This document shows positions 33,583 to 45,476 of a stretch of 64,000 nucleotides of DNA, piece after piece. This stretch comes from Catonia carolina (Eukaryota > Arthropoda > Insecta > Hemiptera > Achilidae): contig JAQMRL010000001.1 of the NCBI GenBank assembly GCA_035578175.1, positions 185,701,283 to 185,765,282 on the forward strand, given 5' to 3'. Position 1 is the first letter of the stretch. Every line of letters starts with the position of its first letter. The notes beneath the pieces were generated by a model. The model saw nothing but the letters and a program-made list of their open reading frames with translations. It had not been told where the DNA came from and ran no database searches. A program made the translations under genes and the position numbers.

Positions 33583-33743
33583 TTTTTACTTTCTCTGGTC
33601 TATATGAATATATAGGAAGGAAAGTATTGTTTTCATGTCGATTTTTGAAATCGACCAGTATATCATCGGATATACACGTTTTCAGACCTCCTGAACTCAA
33701 AAAACATGTTTTTAGCGATTGGTGTGTGTGCGTGCGTGTGTGT

Positions 33744-33818
<75 letters not shown>

Positions 33819-34620
33819 CAAAATATCTCAAAAACGAAACATCGTACGAAGTTGAAACTTGAAATTTAAGTTAGGTACTACTAGAGGACCCGACACGAAC
33901 ACTTTCATCGAAATCCGTCAACTGGAAGTAGTACCTAGTTTATTCGTGTGATTTTTCACTTTTTTGCGATTTTCTCAAAATCCGCTCCTACGATTTTTTA
34001 AACAATCACCTATTAACTACATATTTTAATGCTCTACAAGATAGTGTAGGCGCCATGTCTGCTGAAATTCTTGGGGAGGCTCTTCTCTCGTAGAAAAAAA
34101 CTTTTTTTAAGATTGCGGCCTTAATATGCATTTTAGCACTTAAAGTTAATTAAAGTTGTAGACAATTTAAAAATCTACAACTTTTATTTCAAACATTTCT
34201 TTGTATAACGTTTAGTTTAGCGGTAACTAGTAATTTTCTGTTGTTTTCATGAAAATCTGTAAAAAATGGATTTTTTAAGATTTCGGCCTTAGTTTGCATT
34301 TCACGAAATAAGTACATAGCTAATTCATAGGAAATTAAAAGATCTACAACTTTTATTTAGCAACAGAGCCTAGCTTAGTAACAGAGCCTGTTCTCTCTAC
34401 AGAGCCTAGCTTAGCGTGCAAGAGTGATTTTCTGTATTATTAAGCCAAACTAAGGTTGGTTTTAATTTTGCATCATTCACTCATGATTAAAATTAGGTTA
34501 TGTTTTTGAGATTAATATTTCTGTTTATATCTAATGTTTTATGACTAATGATATGTTATATTGTTCATTATTTGCATTGCAAGAGAAAGTTGTGTAAGTG
34601 TTTCACACCAGATTTTTTTT
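33583..34620 (+). mobile_element. Family H repeat, copy F, with a long GT tract
   Basis: ACTTTCTCTGGTC starts at 33588 and the 3' end GCAAGAGAAAGTTGTGTAAGTG lies near 34580-34601, followed by TTTCACACCAGATTTTTTTT. The GT tract at 33721-33814 is the longest pure one in the family here. It contains a small local duplication (AACAGAGCCT, 34367-34400). Confidence 0.88.
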
Positions 34621-34621
34621 T

Positions 34622-34785
34622 TAGTTTATTTAGTCACATTGGATAGCCCGGTCATTAGCGGGGGGTTCCGTACCGTAAGTGTTATTTTTAAACTTTTGAA
34701 ATTTCCCAACTGTAGCCAAAATTGAACCCGGGACCTTCCGCTTATAAACTTCGCGGTAACCACTGAATATTAAACAAAATTGTGT
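34622..34785 (-). mobile_element. tRNA-derived SINE (family S1-like)
   Basis: Read on the minus strand, the head has a B-box-like GGGTTCAATTTT and upstream GTGGTTACCGCGAAG; the tail is T-rich on the plus strand and abuts the T run of family H copy F. The body (GACCGGGCTATCCAATGTGA) resembles S1 only loosely. Confidence 0.6.
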
Positions 34786-35699
34786 TCATCTGTCGAACAC
34801 ATTCGAGAGTTTATTTTTATAAATTTTAATCCGAAATAATTTTAAGAAAAAAACATTGATAATATTTAGAAACGATCGTTTGATATATGTATTAATTTTT
34901 CAATTTATTCTGTAAACGTTATTTTTGTGTTTGATTTCATAATGAAATATGTCCTAACTAATCCTATATCTTCCGAATGTTTTTGACAGGATATTTTTTC
35001 TACGGAAGAGATTTCTGGGAAGTATTTTTTATTTAAAAAATTATTATCTGGAATTGTTTTTACTGTTTTCGATTTTGCGAGTATATTTTTCTGATACTTT
35101 ATGTCTAGATCTTATAGGACTATTTATCTGTAATATCTCTGCAGGCAAATTATTTTTCACTTAGTGTGTTAGTAACTCATGCAGTTCACTTATGCAAACT
35201 TTTTTTAGTTTTTAAAGTTAAATAAACGATGATATGGAAATAAATATCTTTATAATGTTTGTTAAACTTTAGAAGAAAGGAGAGTAATCAAATATTGCAC
35301 ACTTACAAAATGCAAAACCTATCCAATAATTACAGTAATATTTTACTCCGAGTTAGTTGCGCAATAAGACTGTATTTGAAGTTAAGTGCTTTGATGTATT
35401 TGTAATATTGTAGTAGTTTACTACACCTCTCTCTTAGTTCAATTAAATATTTTAATTAATTCTTACCTTCAAACAAAATAATTCTAAAGATAAAATCTTT
35501 TTAATTTCAATTAATAAAATGTAAAGAGTTAAAAAAATAAAAAAATAAAACAATTTTTTTATAATCTTTTAAAAATCTATTTTAGTACACCTTAAGAGTA
35601 GTATAAGACCACACATATTTTTATCTTAAACTTCGTTGTTCATAATATATACATTAATCAGTGTGTGAATGATGTTTGGCTTTCATGATATAAATTATA
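34786..35699. other. Nothing recognised
   Basis: AT-rich, no coding signal or repeat recognised. Confidence 0.4.
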
Positions 35700-35818
35700 C
35701 AAAAAAGTTATGAATACTTTTCAATGAAATACTAGAGTGAAGACTAGAATAGACATGATCGGGAATGGAACCCAGGATTCCTGGCATAGAAGCTAGTTTC
35801 AAACTGTTAGTTGTCTGC
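35700..35818 (-). mobile_element. tRNA-like SINE head (family S4), worn
   Basis: On the minus strand it reads CTAGCTTCTATGCCAGGAAT and GGGTTCCATTCCCG, the same plan as the copy at 10665. Ends are not defined. Confidence 0.45.
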
Positions 35819-35834
35819 AGTCTAGATAGAGGTT

Positions 35835-36242
35835 TTTGGTTTTTTATCCCTAATGTGTATACGTTACAATCTGTTCAGTCTAAGAACAATAGGCAAACCG
35901 ATAGACCACAATGAGACATCCTTAACAAAGACAATGAGATGTTTTGTTCTTTTTTTGTTTTACGTCTAATTGTTTTGCAATTTCTGCTAATACCGACCGT
36001 TGATGAGATGAGGATGATGTGTATGACGTATAAATAAGGTTTAGTTTTGTACAGACTCACACCGACTATTCCTGAGAGAGTATGGTTAATTGACACCGGT
36101 AACCGCTGTCTATTATTCAAATTTGTATAAAAGTTACAACCTTTACTAGGATTTAAACCACGGAAACTTCGTTTCTAAAAATCAGCTGTTAAAAAGCTGA
36201 CTCGCGGCGACGACTTTGCCACTAGACCAACCCGGTGGGTTT
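35835..36242 (-). mobile_element. tRNA-derived SINE (family S2) with an internal insertion
   Basis: The head CCCACCGGGTTGGTCTAGTG is at 36240-36221 and the A-rich tail at 35835-35850. Relative to the copy at 11730, about 100 extra bases lie near 35900-35998. The palindrome between the A and B boxes has decayed (AATCAGCTGTTAAAAAGCTG). A short flanking match TAGAG on both sides may be a trimmed target duplication. Confidence 0.8.
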
Positions 36243-36490
36243 AGAGTTACGCAAAAATAATTTTATTCATGAACTTGATTAAATTTATAAAATTTTCGCT
36301 ATGGGTAGGCCTACCGTTTAATTTAAATTAAATAATCAACAAAACTGGTAGGCCTACATTCAAAATGTTTTAAAAAATGGTTTCTAAGGATGCTTAATAT
36401 ATTTCATTTTAATTATGGCTTATTGAACAGTGAACACGAATCTTCTAAAAATATTATCACAAATATTTCAGTTCATGAAATTTTGCAATT
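36243..36490 (+). repeat. Unclassified interspersed repeat, inverted partner at 43285-43518
   Basis: GAGTTACGCA, TTCATGAACTTGATT, CTATGGGTAGGCCTACCG, TTTAATTTAAATTAAATAA and TTGAACAGTGAACACGAATC recur in order and in inverse orientation at 43518-43285. No coding signal. Confidence 0.75.
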
Positions 36491-38545
36491 GACCCTTTCA
36501 GTGCCCAAACAATATTTACAAGTTTGATCCTAAAGTGCCGTATAATTTGTTTAAGGATGTGCAAAAAGTTTCAGCGCTTATGATAACAACTTGCTGGTGT
36601 AAGCCTGTCATTACCCACCGAAATTTCGTTACAGAAAAATAAAATTTCCTGAAAAATAATTTTAATTGTGTTCATAAAAAGTAGTAAAAATATTCAAAAT
36701 ACATTTTTTTAAATTTATTTAAAGTCGCATCAAACTGAACAACACAAAACTTTGAACAGAAAAGACCGACCAAATGACAGAAAACCGTGTTTTCCGACGA
36801 AGAATGCCAGAAGAGACCAGAAAGATTGAAGGAATACTGGTGAAGAATCAAGAAAGAAACATCAGGAAAGTACTCCAACACAACAAAAATTGAAATAAGA
36901 TGGTTCTATCTATTACTTATAAGAAAACTACAAAATTTCTATTATATTCATCGCATGTACTAAATGCACAAGCTAAAAAAAGTAAAAAGCTCTTGTTGAA
37001 GTAGGGTTTCTTGTTTTAAAACCGGATGTTCTGCATAATTATGCCAATGAAGACGATGAAGAATAATAGATTAAAATGGGCGAAGAAAGAGCGCCAGATC
37101 TGAGTAGGAATCGACGAACTCAGGACCTCAACATACAAGGCACTTGTTGCACTGACCACAAGACCAACTTAGTTGAAGTAGGGAAAGAACCTTTAATTAT
37201 AATATAAAATAAATATATAATTCTTTTCACAAATATTAAAGTTTAGTAGACACTGATAAATAACTGACAAAAACTCGAAAATAAAAAAGAATATAAAAAT
37301 GCAATAAACCTTATAAGAACATTTTTCATGTTTATAAAAACACCTTATTTTCTGGCTATTAAAACAATTAAAACTGTTTATTTCAGATGATAAAATTTGT
37401 CCGAACTGTTCAAGGTAGATTTGAACCAATTAACTGAAAATTTTGTGTAGTCAGCGATGTGAAATTAGATTCTAAAACTGAAGGGCAGGTTGTTATGGTG
37501 GTTTTAAGGAAAAAAACACTGAACATGTTCGCAAACCAAACAGGAATTTTACTTTTTGTTTTAAGAAAGTCTAGTTTAGCTTGTATAGTCGTGAAACATG
37601 AAGATTAGGTTATTTCTGAGCAACAAAAGGAGTAAAAATCGGGTGATTAAATCTGTGTTTGCTAAATAGTAATAATGTAGATAATTTTCACACAATAGTC
37701 TTTTGTATTTGCTTCGTACGTGAATTGTACAAGACAGCCTGCACATAAACTACCACGGACAATGCTGACTCTATTTACAAATTTAGATATACATTTAAGG
37801 CAAATACAGACTCAATTTCCAGTAGTCTATTTACAATTAAGTAAATAGACAGCCATGCATAGGTCTTGGTAGTGTACAATGTCCTACAGGGTTTTAGCAG
37901 TTATACATCTCACCTTTAATTAATTAAGACACGACGTCACTTATCATAAATGCATTTACAAATTAATTGTCCATCAAAAAAACTGTCTATTAACAAATTT
38001 ATCAATATATAATATATTGTTTTTTTGTGACTATCTAATTATGAAGGTAATGATTTAAAAAAGTTGATATCAGATTTTCATTTGCGTCCCTGTTTCTTGA
38101 TTCTACGACCTAAAAGAGTGGTTTTCGAAAGGGTGTCTGCGTGCGCGTGTCATGCGTTCTAGAGTGAGTTCGGAACAGGCTGCGGACTAATCCTTGTTTG
38201 GACGAAGAAGAAGAAGAAGAAGACGTAGCTTAAAAAATATTAGTAGACCTACTCGAATTGAGGCAGTAGGCTACTCCAATCAATAATTTTAAAATGTTAT
38301 TTCCTCAAAAACGAGTCCAAAGATTTTGATTAACGTTTCCTTATTTACTAAAATAAATGTTTTAATTAAACTGACTTATGCAGTACCCATGCTAAATAAT
38401 TGTTTGTGGACTTTCTATCGTTCAAAGAATTTCTCTTAATTACAGCCATAATGAGGTTGGTTCCCTGTAAGAAAATGTATTATCCAAAATTTTAACCATA
38501 AGGCGGATTTAAGGACAAATATGTTTATATTTTTTAAAGAAGTTT
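36491..38545. other. No gene seen; a worn SINE head and a LINE-like tail
   Basis: Mostly AT-rich. 37085-37172 read on the minus strand has tRNA-like pieces (GGTCTTGTGGTCAGTGC, TCGATTCCTACTC) and may be an old SINE head. 38198-38223 ends in (GAA)n after CTTGTTTGGAC, like other LINE 3' tails here. 38120-38160 has a worn relation to the family H microsatellite region. Confidence 0.4.
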
Positions 38546-39379
38546 AAAAATCTGGTGTAAAACACTCACACAACTTTCTCTTGCCAATGCAAATAATTAA
38601 CAATATAACCTAATATTAGTAATAAAACATTAGAAATAAACAAATAACTAACCTCTAAAAATAAAACCTTATTTTAATCATGACTGAAAGACGCAAAATG
38701 AAAATCGAACTCAGTTTGGCTTAAAAATACAGAAAATCACTCTTGCACGCTAAACTAGGCTCTGTAGTGAAAAATGCTTTAAATAAAAGTTGTAGATCTT
38801 TTTATTTCCTATAAAATTAATATATACACTTTTGTCGTAAAATGCATTCTAAGGCCGAAATCTTGAAAAAATTGATTTTTCACACGTTTTCGTGAGAAAA
38901 AAATCAGAAAATCGCTAATTACTGCTAAACTAAACGTTATAAAAAAAAAATGTTTTAAATAAAAGTTGTAGACTTTTAAATTCTTTACAACTTTTATTAT
39001 ATACATTTTTGCGCTAAATTGCATATTCAAGCCGTAATCTTAAAAAAAGTATTTTTTTACATAAAAACAGCCTCACCCAGAATTTCAGCAAACATGGCGC
39101 CTACTCTATCTTGCAGAGAATCAAAAATTGAGTAAACCAGGCGATTTTAAAAAAATCGTAGGACCAGTTTTTGAGAAAATCGCAAAAAAGTGAAAAATTA
39201 TACGAATAAACTACTACTTCCGGTTGACCGATTTTGATTAAAATGTTCGTGTCGGGTCCGGTAGTGGTATCTAACTTAAGTTTCAAGTTTCAAGTTCGTA
39301 CGATGTTCCGTTCTTGAGATATTCTGTTCACACACATACACCCACACCCACACACACGCGCACGCACGCACACACGCAC

Positions 39380-39414
<35 letters not shown>

Positions 39415-39552
39415 GACCAATCGCTAAAAACATGTTTTTGGGTTCAGGGGGTCTGAAAACGTATAGATCCGGTGAAAACTCGATTTCGAAAAATCGACAT
39501 GAAAACAATACTTTCCTTCCTATATATTCATGTAGGCAAGAGAAAGTAAAAA
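38546..39552 (-). mobile_element. Family H repeat, copy G
   Basis: It starts at AAATCTGGTGTAAAACACTC and ends GGCAAGAGAAAGT at 39535-39547. It belongs to the same subgroup as A and C (GGTCCTACG). It has an AC/GC tract at 39330-39415. The minus ORF at 39290-39607 is a read-through of this tract. Confidence 0.88.
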
Positions 39553-40965
39553 TACTACAATATTTATATTTAAGTTTTTTTACGCAAACGACTCCGCTTA
39601 ACTGCACTTTGTATTTCTGGAAAACTATAATTTTTTTGTTTTATAATTACTAGCGTAAAATTAATTACTACAAAATACGATTAACAGAAATTAAAGAAAA
39701 TAAATAATGCTAAATAATTGTTTACAATATATAATTTTCTGTTTCACACTTATTTTAGCGGAAATCTGACATTTTCAGTTAAAACTGGATCAAGATATGT
39801 CCGTTCATTACGGATGTATGGAGTCATGTAGGTAATATAAAAAGTCTATTGGTGGGGTTGGTTGAGAAAACCTAATATTTTAAGTTTTAGCCCAGCTGAT
39901 AAAATAGTTTTGGCTCAAGATTTGTAACATGAAAAAGCGTGCACATTCACACACATATACAGACAGAAATTCTTCCGAAAATCACTCTTTGGCTTCGGGG
40001 GATCATGAAACGTCAAGATCAGGTTGACATCCGGGTATTCAATTTTTCACGATCTCTGTAATTTCTCACTCTATACTTTTGATAAAGTTGCCAGAATAAG
40101 GAATAAAAAAATTAGCATAATATTAACATATTAAGCGTTATTAACATTATTTAAAAAAAAATATATATATAATTATTAACTTTTATTTACCATTTAATCT
40201 AACGTGTTGGTAAGATTCTGATAAAAATTTACTTACATGTTTTGAACGCAGTAGAAAACTTGGAAGTTATGAAGATCTTTTCAATAAGGTTTTATTGCTG
40301 TTGAAGGAGCACAGATAATTCACTTAACCTACACGACCTGTGCGGCGGTGACTGAGATTGTAGTTGATAAAAGAAGTCATAAGTATGTTGTAATTAGGCT
40401 TTTTGTTAATTCTTTTATAGTTATTTGTGCCTGTAATTTATTCAGTTCCTTTTAAAGTCAACAGTCCAGTTGGGAAAAAACGCATGATGAATGCTTAAAC
40501 ATTCTTAGTAAACATGATTACAAATTATGATCATGTGTATACTATAGTAGTGAATCCTGTAATGTAACTGATAAATAAATAGAATCCATCCTATTGTATT
40601 GGTGACTAATTTATCTGTTATTAATAGAAAATGTAAAAAATAAAAAAGTTATTTTTTGTGTTACTTTATTAATCATAAAACTGTCATCCTCATAATAATT
40701 AACGTGTATAACAAATTTTTGCATCACCAGTATTTTTACTTTCATCTTAATCTATCTATATTAATGAGAGAAAGTGTTGTCATGAAAAATCCGATACACG
40801 GATTTTTACTGTTTCTCACATCTTACGACTCCCGGAAACTATAAATAATTTTTTTCTGTGTATTGTGTTAAAAGAATAAAAGTACGATAATTTCCTATTT
40901 TCCTAAACGGCTCTTGTATGATGTATATTAAAATTGCTTCATTTTACACATTGACTAGGTTCATT
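39553..40965. other. No gene seen; a distant family H relative near 39940-40075
   Basis: At 39940-40075, GTGCACATTCACACACATATA, then GGCTTCGGGGGATCATGAAA and CGTCAAGATC follow the layout of the 5' block of family H in minus orientation but differ at most positions. It could be an older subfamily. Other stretches are AT-rich. Confidence 0.4.
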
Positions 40966-40969
40966 AAAG

Positions 40970-41215
40970 AAGCAGATTTTAAAAAATTTGTTTTGTCAAT
41001 CGTTTAACATGGATTCTATACAAGTGTTCATAGAAATTTTGACTATGTTTTCTGATTGTTTCTATTAACCGTTCGTTTTTCTTATATGCAGGTCTCATTT
41101 TCCTCGTAACCTCTAACTGCTCTTCGTCTACTATCTTCTGACCCATTGCGGAGGATCTTTTTCTCAAAATTTTTTGTTTCTCTTAGACCAGTCTTCCCTG
41201 TCATTCTATGAAACT
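40970..41215 (-). pseudogene. LINE reverse transcriptase C-terminal fragment
   Basis: It reads EQLEVTRKMRPAYKKNERLI, ETIRKHSQNFYEHLYRIHVK and RLTKQIF. This corresponds to the segment just before the RLGFFGHIMRM...SRL.KQ part of the LINE at 22192 (FYGHL.RM...RLTK.IF). Only this short piece remains. Confidence 0.75.
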
Positions 41216-41330
41216 CACTCACATATAGACACGTAGATTTTATCACAGTATTATAATGTCTGATCTTAAATTGGCTTAGTTAATTGGTTATGTAGCCTAC
41301 TTTTTGCACTTAGTTATTTTATTAAATCTT

Positions 41331-41358
41331 ACAGGTTGTGCGGTTTTGCACAACCTGT
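41331..41358. other. Perfect 11-bp stem-loop
   Basis: ACAGGTTGTGC at 41331-41341 pairs with GCACAACCTGT at 41348-41358 around GGTTTT. It lies about 30 bases beyond the end of a Jockey tail and could be in its 3' untranslated region. The role is unknown. Confidence 0.85.
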
Positions 41359-41389
41359 ATATTACATTTGCAGCATATTTTACAGCACT

Positions 41390-41743
41390 TTACCAATTTT
41401 GAGGAGAACATCACTCATTAGCAGGACCCTCACGTTTAAATGCCGAGATATTGATAAAATTAACATGTAAAACTTACAAATTATATTAGTTTAATAATGT
41501 TCTTACATTATGTTTACTAAGATAAATAAAAATGTCTGATCACTTTTAAAATTTATCCTAAACCTTCTGTGGAACTGACGATTGAAATTACGTGGTAAAT
41601 ATAGCCAGTTTAGAACGTGAAAAAGTGGGTTGTTATTGTTTTCTAATTTTGATTTAAATCGCTGGTTTGTCTGGTGAATTGTTTCATTTATGCAAGGGAT
41701 GTTAAGATCTGTGTGCAGTGTATGATTATAAATGTGTTTAGGT
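41390..41743 (-). pseudogene. Jockey-clade LINE C-terminal tail and 3' region
   Basis: A minus frame is open through HIYNHTLHTDLNIPCINETI, HQTNQRFKSKLENNNNPLFH and NFNRQFHRRFRINFKS. TLHTDLNIP and F.SKLE...NPL are Jockey tail motifs. The following 3' sequence (AAAAGTGATCAGAC ... CGTGAGGGTCCTGCTAATGA) is shared with the plus-strand copy at 48868-49215. Confidence 0.8.
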
Positions 41744-41745
41744 CA

Positions 41746-42133
41746 ACAGCGGGAAGACTGGTTTGAACCACTAGAGGTTTACTAGAGGTAGAAGTAAAAA
41801 CGAGGAGTGAGGTGGTTTACTATTGCCTTTCTCACTGAGTAAAAAGAGTATGCTTATCAGCATGCCAGGCCCTCCGAAAAGCACTTACTTTTCACCCTGC
41901 AAATGACACCTTCACTTCTTCATTCACCACAGGGTCTGGCTGTATAGTGAATTTCATTACCCTCAGACGAGATAACTCTGAGTAGTGTCTTTTGCACCTC
42001 TACCTCTTCTGTTCTTAAATAGTTCTGTCATACATTGGCTGACTATGCGATAAGAAACAGAACTTTTTTGTAGCCCTGGAACCAGCAGATCGAGTGCAAA
42101 TAATTTAACACTCCATCTACCTGTTATGGGCAG
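41746..42133 (-). repeat. Interspersed repeat family R, complete copy
   Basis: It carries AGACTGGTTTGAACCACTAG, CTTATCAGCATGCCAGGCC, CCACAGGGTCTGGCTGTAT and the end CTGTTATGGGC. It directly follows a Jockey tail. Confidence 0.82.
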
Positions 42134-42159
42134 GATTATAAATATATAATATAATAAAA

Positions 42160-42300
42160 ACAATAGCTTAAAACATGTTTTTTTGGGTTCAGGGAGTCTG
42201 AAAACGTATAGATCCGGTGAAAACTTGTTTTCCAAAAATCGACATGTAAACAATACTTTCCTTCTTATTTATATATTCATATAGGCAAGCGAAAGTAAAA
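42160..42300 (-). mobile_element. Family H repeat, 5' end only
   Basis: CAATAGCTTAAAACATGTTT, GGGTTCAGGGAGTCTGAAAA, GTATAGATCCGGTGAAAAC and GGCAAGCGAAAGTAAAAA match the first 140 bases of the family. No microsatellite or body follows. Confidence 0.8.
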
Positions 42301-43284
42301 ATGAGTAGGGTTTTCGGTATACACTAGTTAAAATATCCCTATGATCAAAGGGATAAATAATTATAAATTCAGAAAAAATGTCTTAAGTAATTTTTTAGGT
42401 TTTTTTTAGAATCTTGTCAGTAGGTGATATTGTTCCCCTCATAGAATAAGACCCACTAGATTGCGTTGTAAATCCCAGATGCTATTACTTTCACCCTCTT
42501 CTCACTGAATCTCACAGCCTTCTCTCCAATGCCACGTTCTCTTCTTCATCCTTTTATCCTTTTCTTTCTTTATGGTTCTTCATTCTTCATTTATAATTTC
42601 ATCTTCCTGAATTTTCTTTAGATTTAGAAAAATTTCTTCAGTTTATCTTTATATTGTTTAAGATCTCGTTTCCCAATTCTTCATGGCATTGGATGGTGGG
42701 TGAAGGGAGATTGCTGGAATGGAAATAATAGGACTAAGGTTTACCAACTTAATTGCTATAGATACAGATAACCCTACAACCTATTTCTATATGTAAAGGT
42801 AATGCCCTAAACCAGGACAGAGAAACTATATCATCCTCCTAACAAGATTCTAATTAAAATTTAAAATTCTTCTTATAGATTTAATAATAGAAACTGTCTC
42901 TTTGTGCTCATTTATTGAATTAATTCCGTATAAAGTTAAAATATTTACGTTGTGTTAGTTAAAATATGTTATTGTAAAGTAGTTATAGTTAAAATAAAAA
43001 TTATAATATCGCTATTATAATATAGCTACCAGTAGTAATTTAACTTAGGTAGTAATTTTATAGTAGTTGTAAGTATTTAAGTGAATTAATGTTTTTGTTC
43101 TGTATACTCCTTTGCGCAGATAGAACTCTTTGTGAAGAAGAGTTTTTGCATATAAGTATATTTAGTTTAAAATATTGTACATAGTTTAGTATACTCATGA
43201 ATTGTAATTTTAATGTAGCTATATTTTACTAAATAAAATAAATAAATAAAAATAAATAATAAATTATCAAAAATATTAATTATT
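42301..43284. other. Nothing recognised
   Basis: AT-rich, with a CT-rich patch at 42490-42600 and AAATAAAT simple repeat at 43235-43262. Confidence 0.4.
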
Positions 43285-43518
43285 GCGAAATTTCGTAAAA
43301 CTGAAATATTTGGAACAATATTTTTAAAAGATTCATGTTCACTGTTCAAGAAGCAGTTTTTAAAATGAAATATTTATGTATCCTTAGAAATCACTTTTTA
43401 AAACATTTTAAAACTGTACATTTTTTTGATTATTTAATTTAAATTAAACGGTAGGTCTACCCATAGTGAAATTTTATTAATCGAATTAAGTTCATGATTA
43501 AAAATATTTATGCGTAAC
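43285..43518 (-). repeat. Unclassified interspersed repeat, inverted partner of 36243-36490
   Basis: It matches the plus-strand copy in inverse order over its whole length, with scattered differences. Confidence 0.75.
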
Positions 43519-43529
43519 TCGATCTACAT

Positions 43530-43860
43530 TGTGAATAACTGTTAGTTTGTTGTCAGGGGTCCTGGTTTTCAATCCCGATCATGTCTCTTCCCATCCATAA
43601 CCTTTTACTTTCTGTATTAGCCTTAATGTGTACAGTAGTCTTACGTTAAACTAGAATCATTTAAAATGATGCATTAAGTGGTATTTTAGGAAAATTGTTT
43701 TAGAACCTCCGCTCTCGTTCAAAACTTAGTTCCATAAAATTACAGCATTATGGTGCACTCACACAAAACATTAAAAAAAGCATTACAGTTTGCATTTCGG
43801 TGGAAATGCAAATAACAAAAACTGGAAATATAAAAGGAGAAATTAAAAAAAAAATTATTT
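43530..43860. other. No gene seen; a possible SINE head at 43540-43610
   Basis: GGTCCTGGTTTTCAATCCCG has a B-box-like core. The rest is AT-rich. Confidence 0.35.
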
Positions 43861-43861
43861 T

Positions 43862-44016
43862 AAGTCACATCAGCAGGTCATTGGCGTCTACGGTGGGTTA
43901 GAGAATTGGAACGGTGGGTTTTGGCACGTAATAATTTCCAGACCCTAGTCAGAAATCGAACCCGGGACCTCCGCTTAGTAGTCTACCACGCTAACCACTA
44001 CGCCACGGAGGTGGCA
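43862..44016 (-). mobile_element. tRNA-derived SINE (family S1)
   Basis: On the minus strand the head reads GCCACCTCCGTGGCGTAGTG, then GGTCCCGGGTTCGATTTCTG (B box GGTTCGATTTC at 43962-43952), then GGGTCTGGAAATTATTACG. It is clearly the same family as 23777 and 61678. Confidence 0.8.
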
Positions 44017-44299
44017 AACATAAATTTTACACTATAACTTCAGTATTGATAATTTTAAAAGCTGAATTAAGCATAAATTTTTCTGGTGTCCTGTAAAAAA
44101 AATGGTATCAAATTTTGTTCAAAAGTTACGAGCTCAATTTTCCAGTGTAAGGCAAAATAAATCTGTTGTAAGAATGTAAGCATTTAATCAGTGTCTTAAC
44201 GGTGCCTGTAGGAAACTTGGCTAAATCCTACAGTATTTTGCCTTACCCCTGTACGCGGGGCTATGCAGGGGCGGACTGATTACTTCCCTAGCTGAAACG

Positions 44300-45476
44300 A
44301 CAACTAAAAGTGGTTGTTGTTCCTTTTTCTAGGAAAAGGAAGATGGCTCTAGATGCTTTGACTCTGGAAGGAGTGGATTTGAGCTACTCCCCTGAGGTGG
44401 AGTATCTGGGGGTTGTCCTTGATAGGGGCCTGACTTGGAGGGGCCACATGTCAAGGACTGTTGAGAGGGCTGCAAAGGCCTTATGGATGTTTAAGAGTCC
44501 GTTTGGGAGGACTTGGGGGCTTAGGCCTCGTATGGCAGAATGGGCTTATGTGAGCATCATTCTGCCAATGGTCACGTACGAAGCTTTTGTATGGTGGCCA
44601 AGAACAGATCGGCTGAGGAAGCTGAAGAGATTGGCCCGCCTAAGGACATGTTGTGCAACGAGCACTGGTCCAACGGCTACTATGGAGGCGATGTTTGATT
44701 TGCCTCCTATTCATGTTCAAGTGAAGAAGGAGGCGATAAGAACTGCCTTGAGGCTGGAGGGCGGGTTCGGGGTCCCATCAGGGGAGATGAGCCACACCGA
44801 GATCTCCAAAGGGATTGAGGGGATGGGTGTGGTAGGTGGTCCTCGGGACCGTATGTACAGAGCATACGATTTCTCCGACACACTGAGGGTGAAAATTTTT
44901 GATCGTCAGGAGTGGGCGGAGGGACAGCCAGTGATACCGGAAGGGGTTACCTTTTGGTACACTGACGGCTCAGTGATGAGCGGAAGAGCGGGAGTGGGGG
45001 CCTGGGGGGCCGGGGGAAAGATTTCCCTGGCCCTTGGGTGTAACATAACCGTCTTCTAAGATGAAATATTGGCCATTAAGGTCTGTGCGGCTCAGGGGGT
45101 CGCACACTTATATTTATATGCAGTTGCAAAGTGGTTGGCTGCAAAAGAAGAGCGCTGATGGGTAAGGTTGTGTAAACACCTTCTCAGATAAGTGCACTAG
45201 ATCCTAGGCAGATCCTGCGCTTTATCGAAAGTGTGGGTCTTGCAGAAATAGGAATAGGGGCAATCACAAAAGATCTTTTAGGTCGCGGTGAGGAGGGGCT
45301 GCAAAAGCCTGAACGCCCTTATTGTAAAGTAAAAGTAAAGTAATCATAAATATACGTAGAAACCATCGTGAAACTGCTGGAGGACAACAACTTCATAATG
45401 TAGGCCTACATTCTCTAGTAAGCAACGTGGGTGCCATGAGCGAAGCCTTTAGAGGAAGAATAAATAAATGAATGAA
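44300..45476 (+). pseudogene. LINE fragment: RT C-terminus and start of RNase H (I-group, R1/LOA-like)
   Basis: The open stretch from 44310 reads VEYLGVVLDRGLTWRGHM, GRTWGLRPRMAEWAYVSIIL, PMVTYEAFVWWPRTDRLRK, then DLPPIHVQVKKEAIRTALRL and FWYTDGSVMSGRAGVGAWG. TDGS carries the first catalytic Asp of an RNase H domain. The frame stops at TAA 45057-45059 exactly where the family has Gln (VF*DEILAIKVCA), so this is a nonsense mutation, and the same frame continues for a while. A later piece QILRFIESVGLAEIG and a 3' tail with AATAAATAAATGAATG (45458-45473) mark the end of the element. The palm domain is missing, so it is 5'-truncated. GC content is well above the surroundings, which fits a fairly recent insertion. 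Confidence 0.85.
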
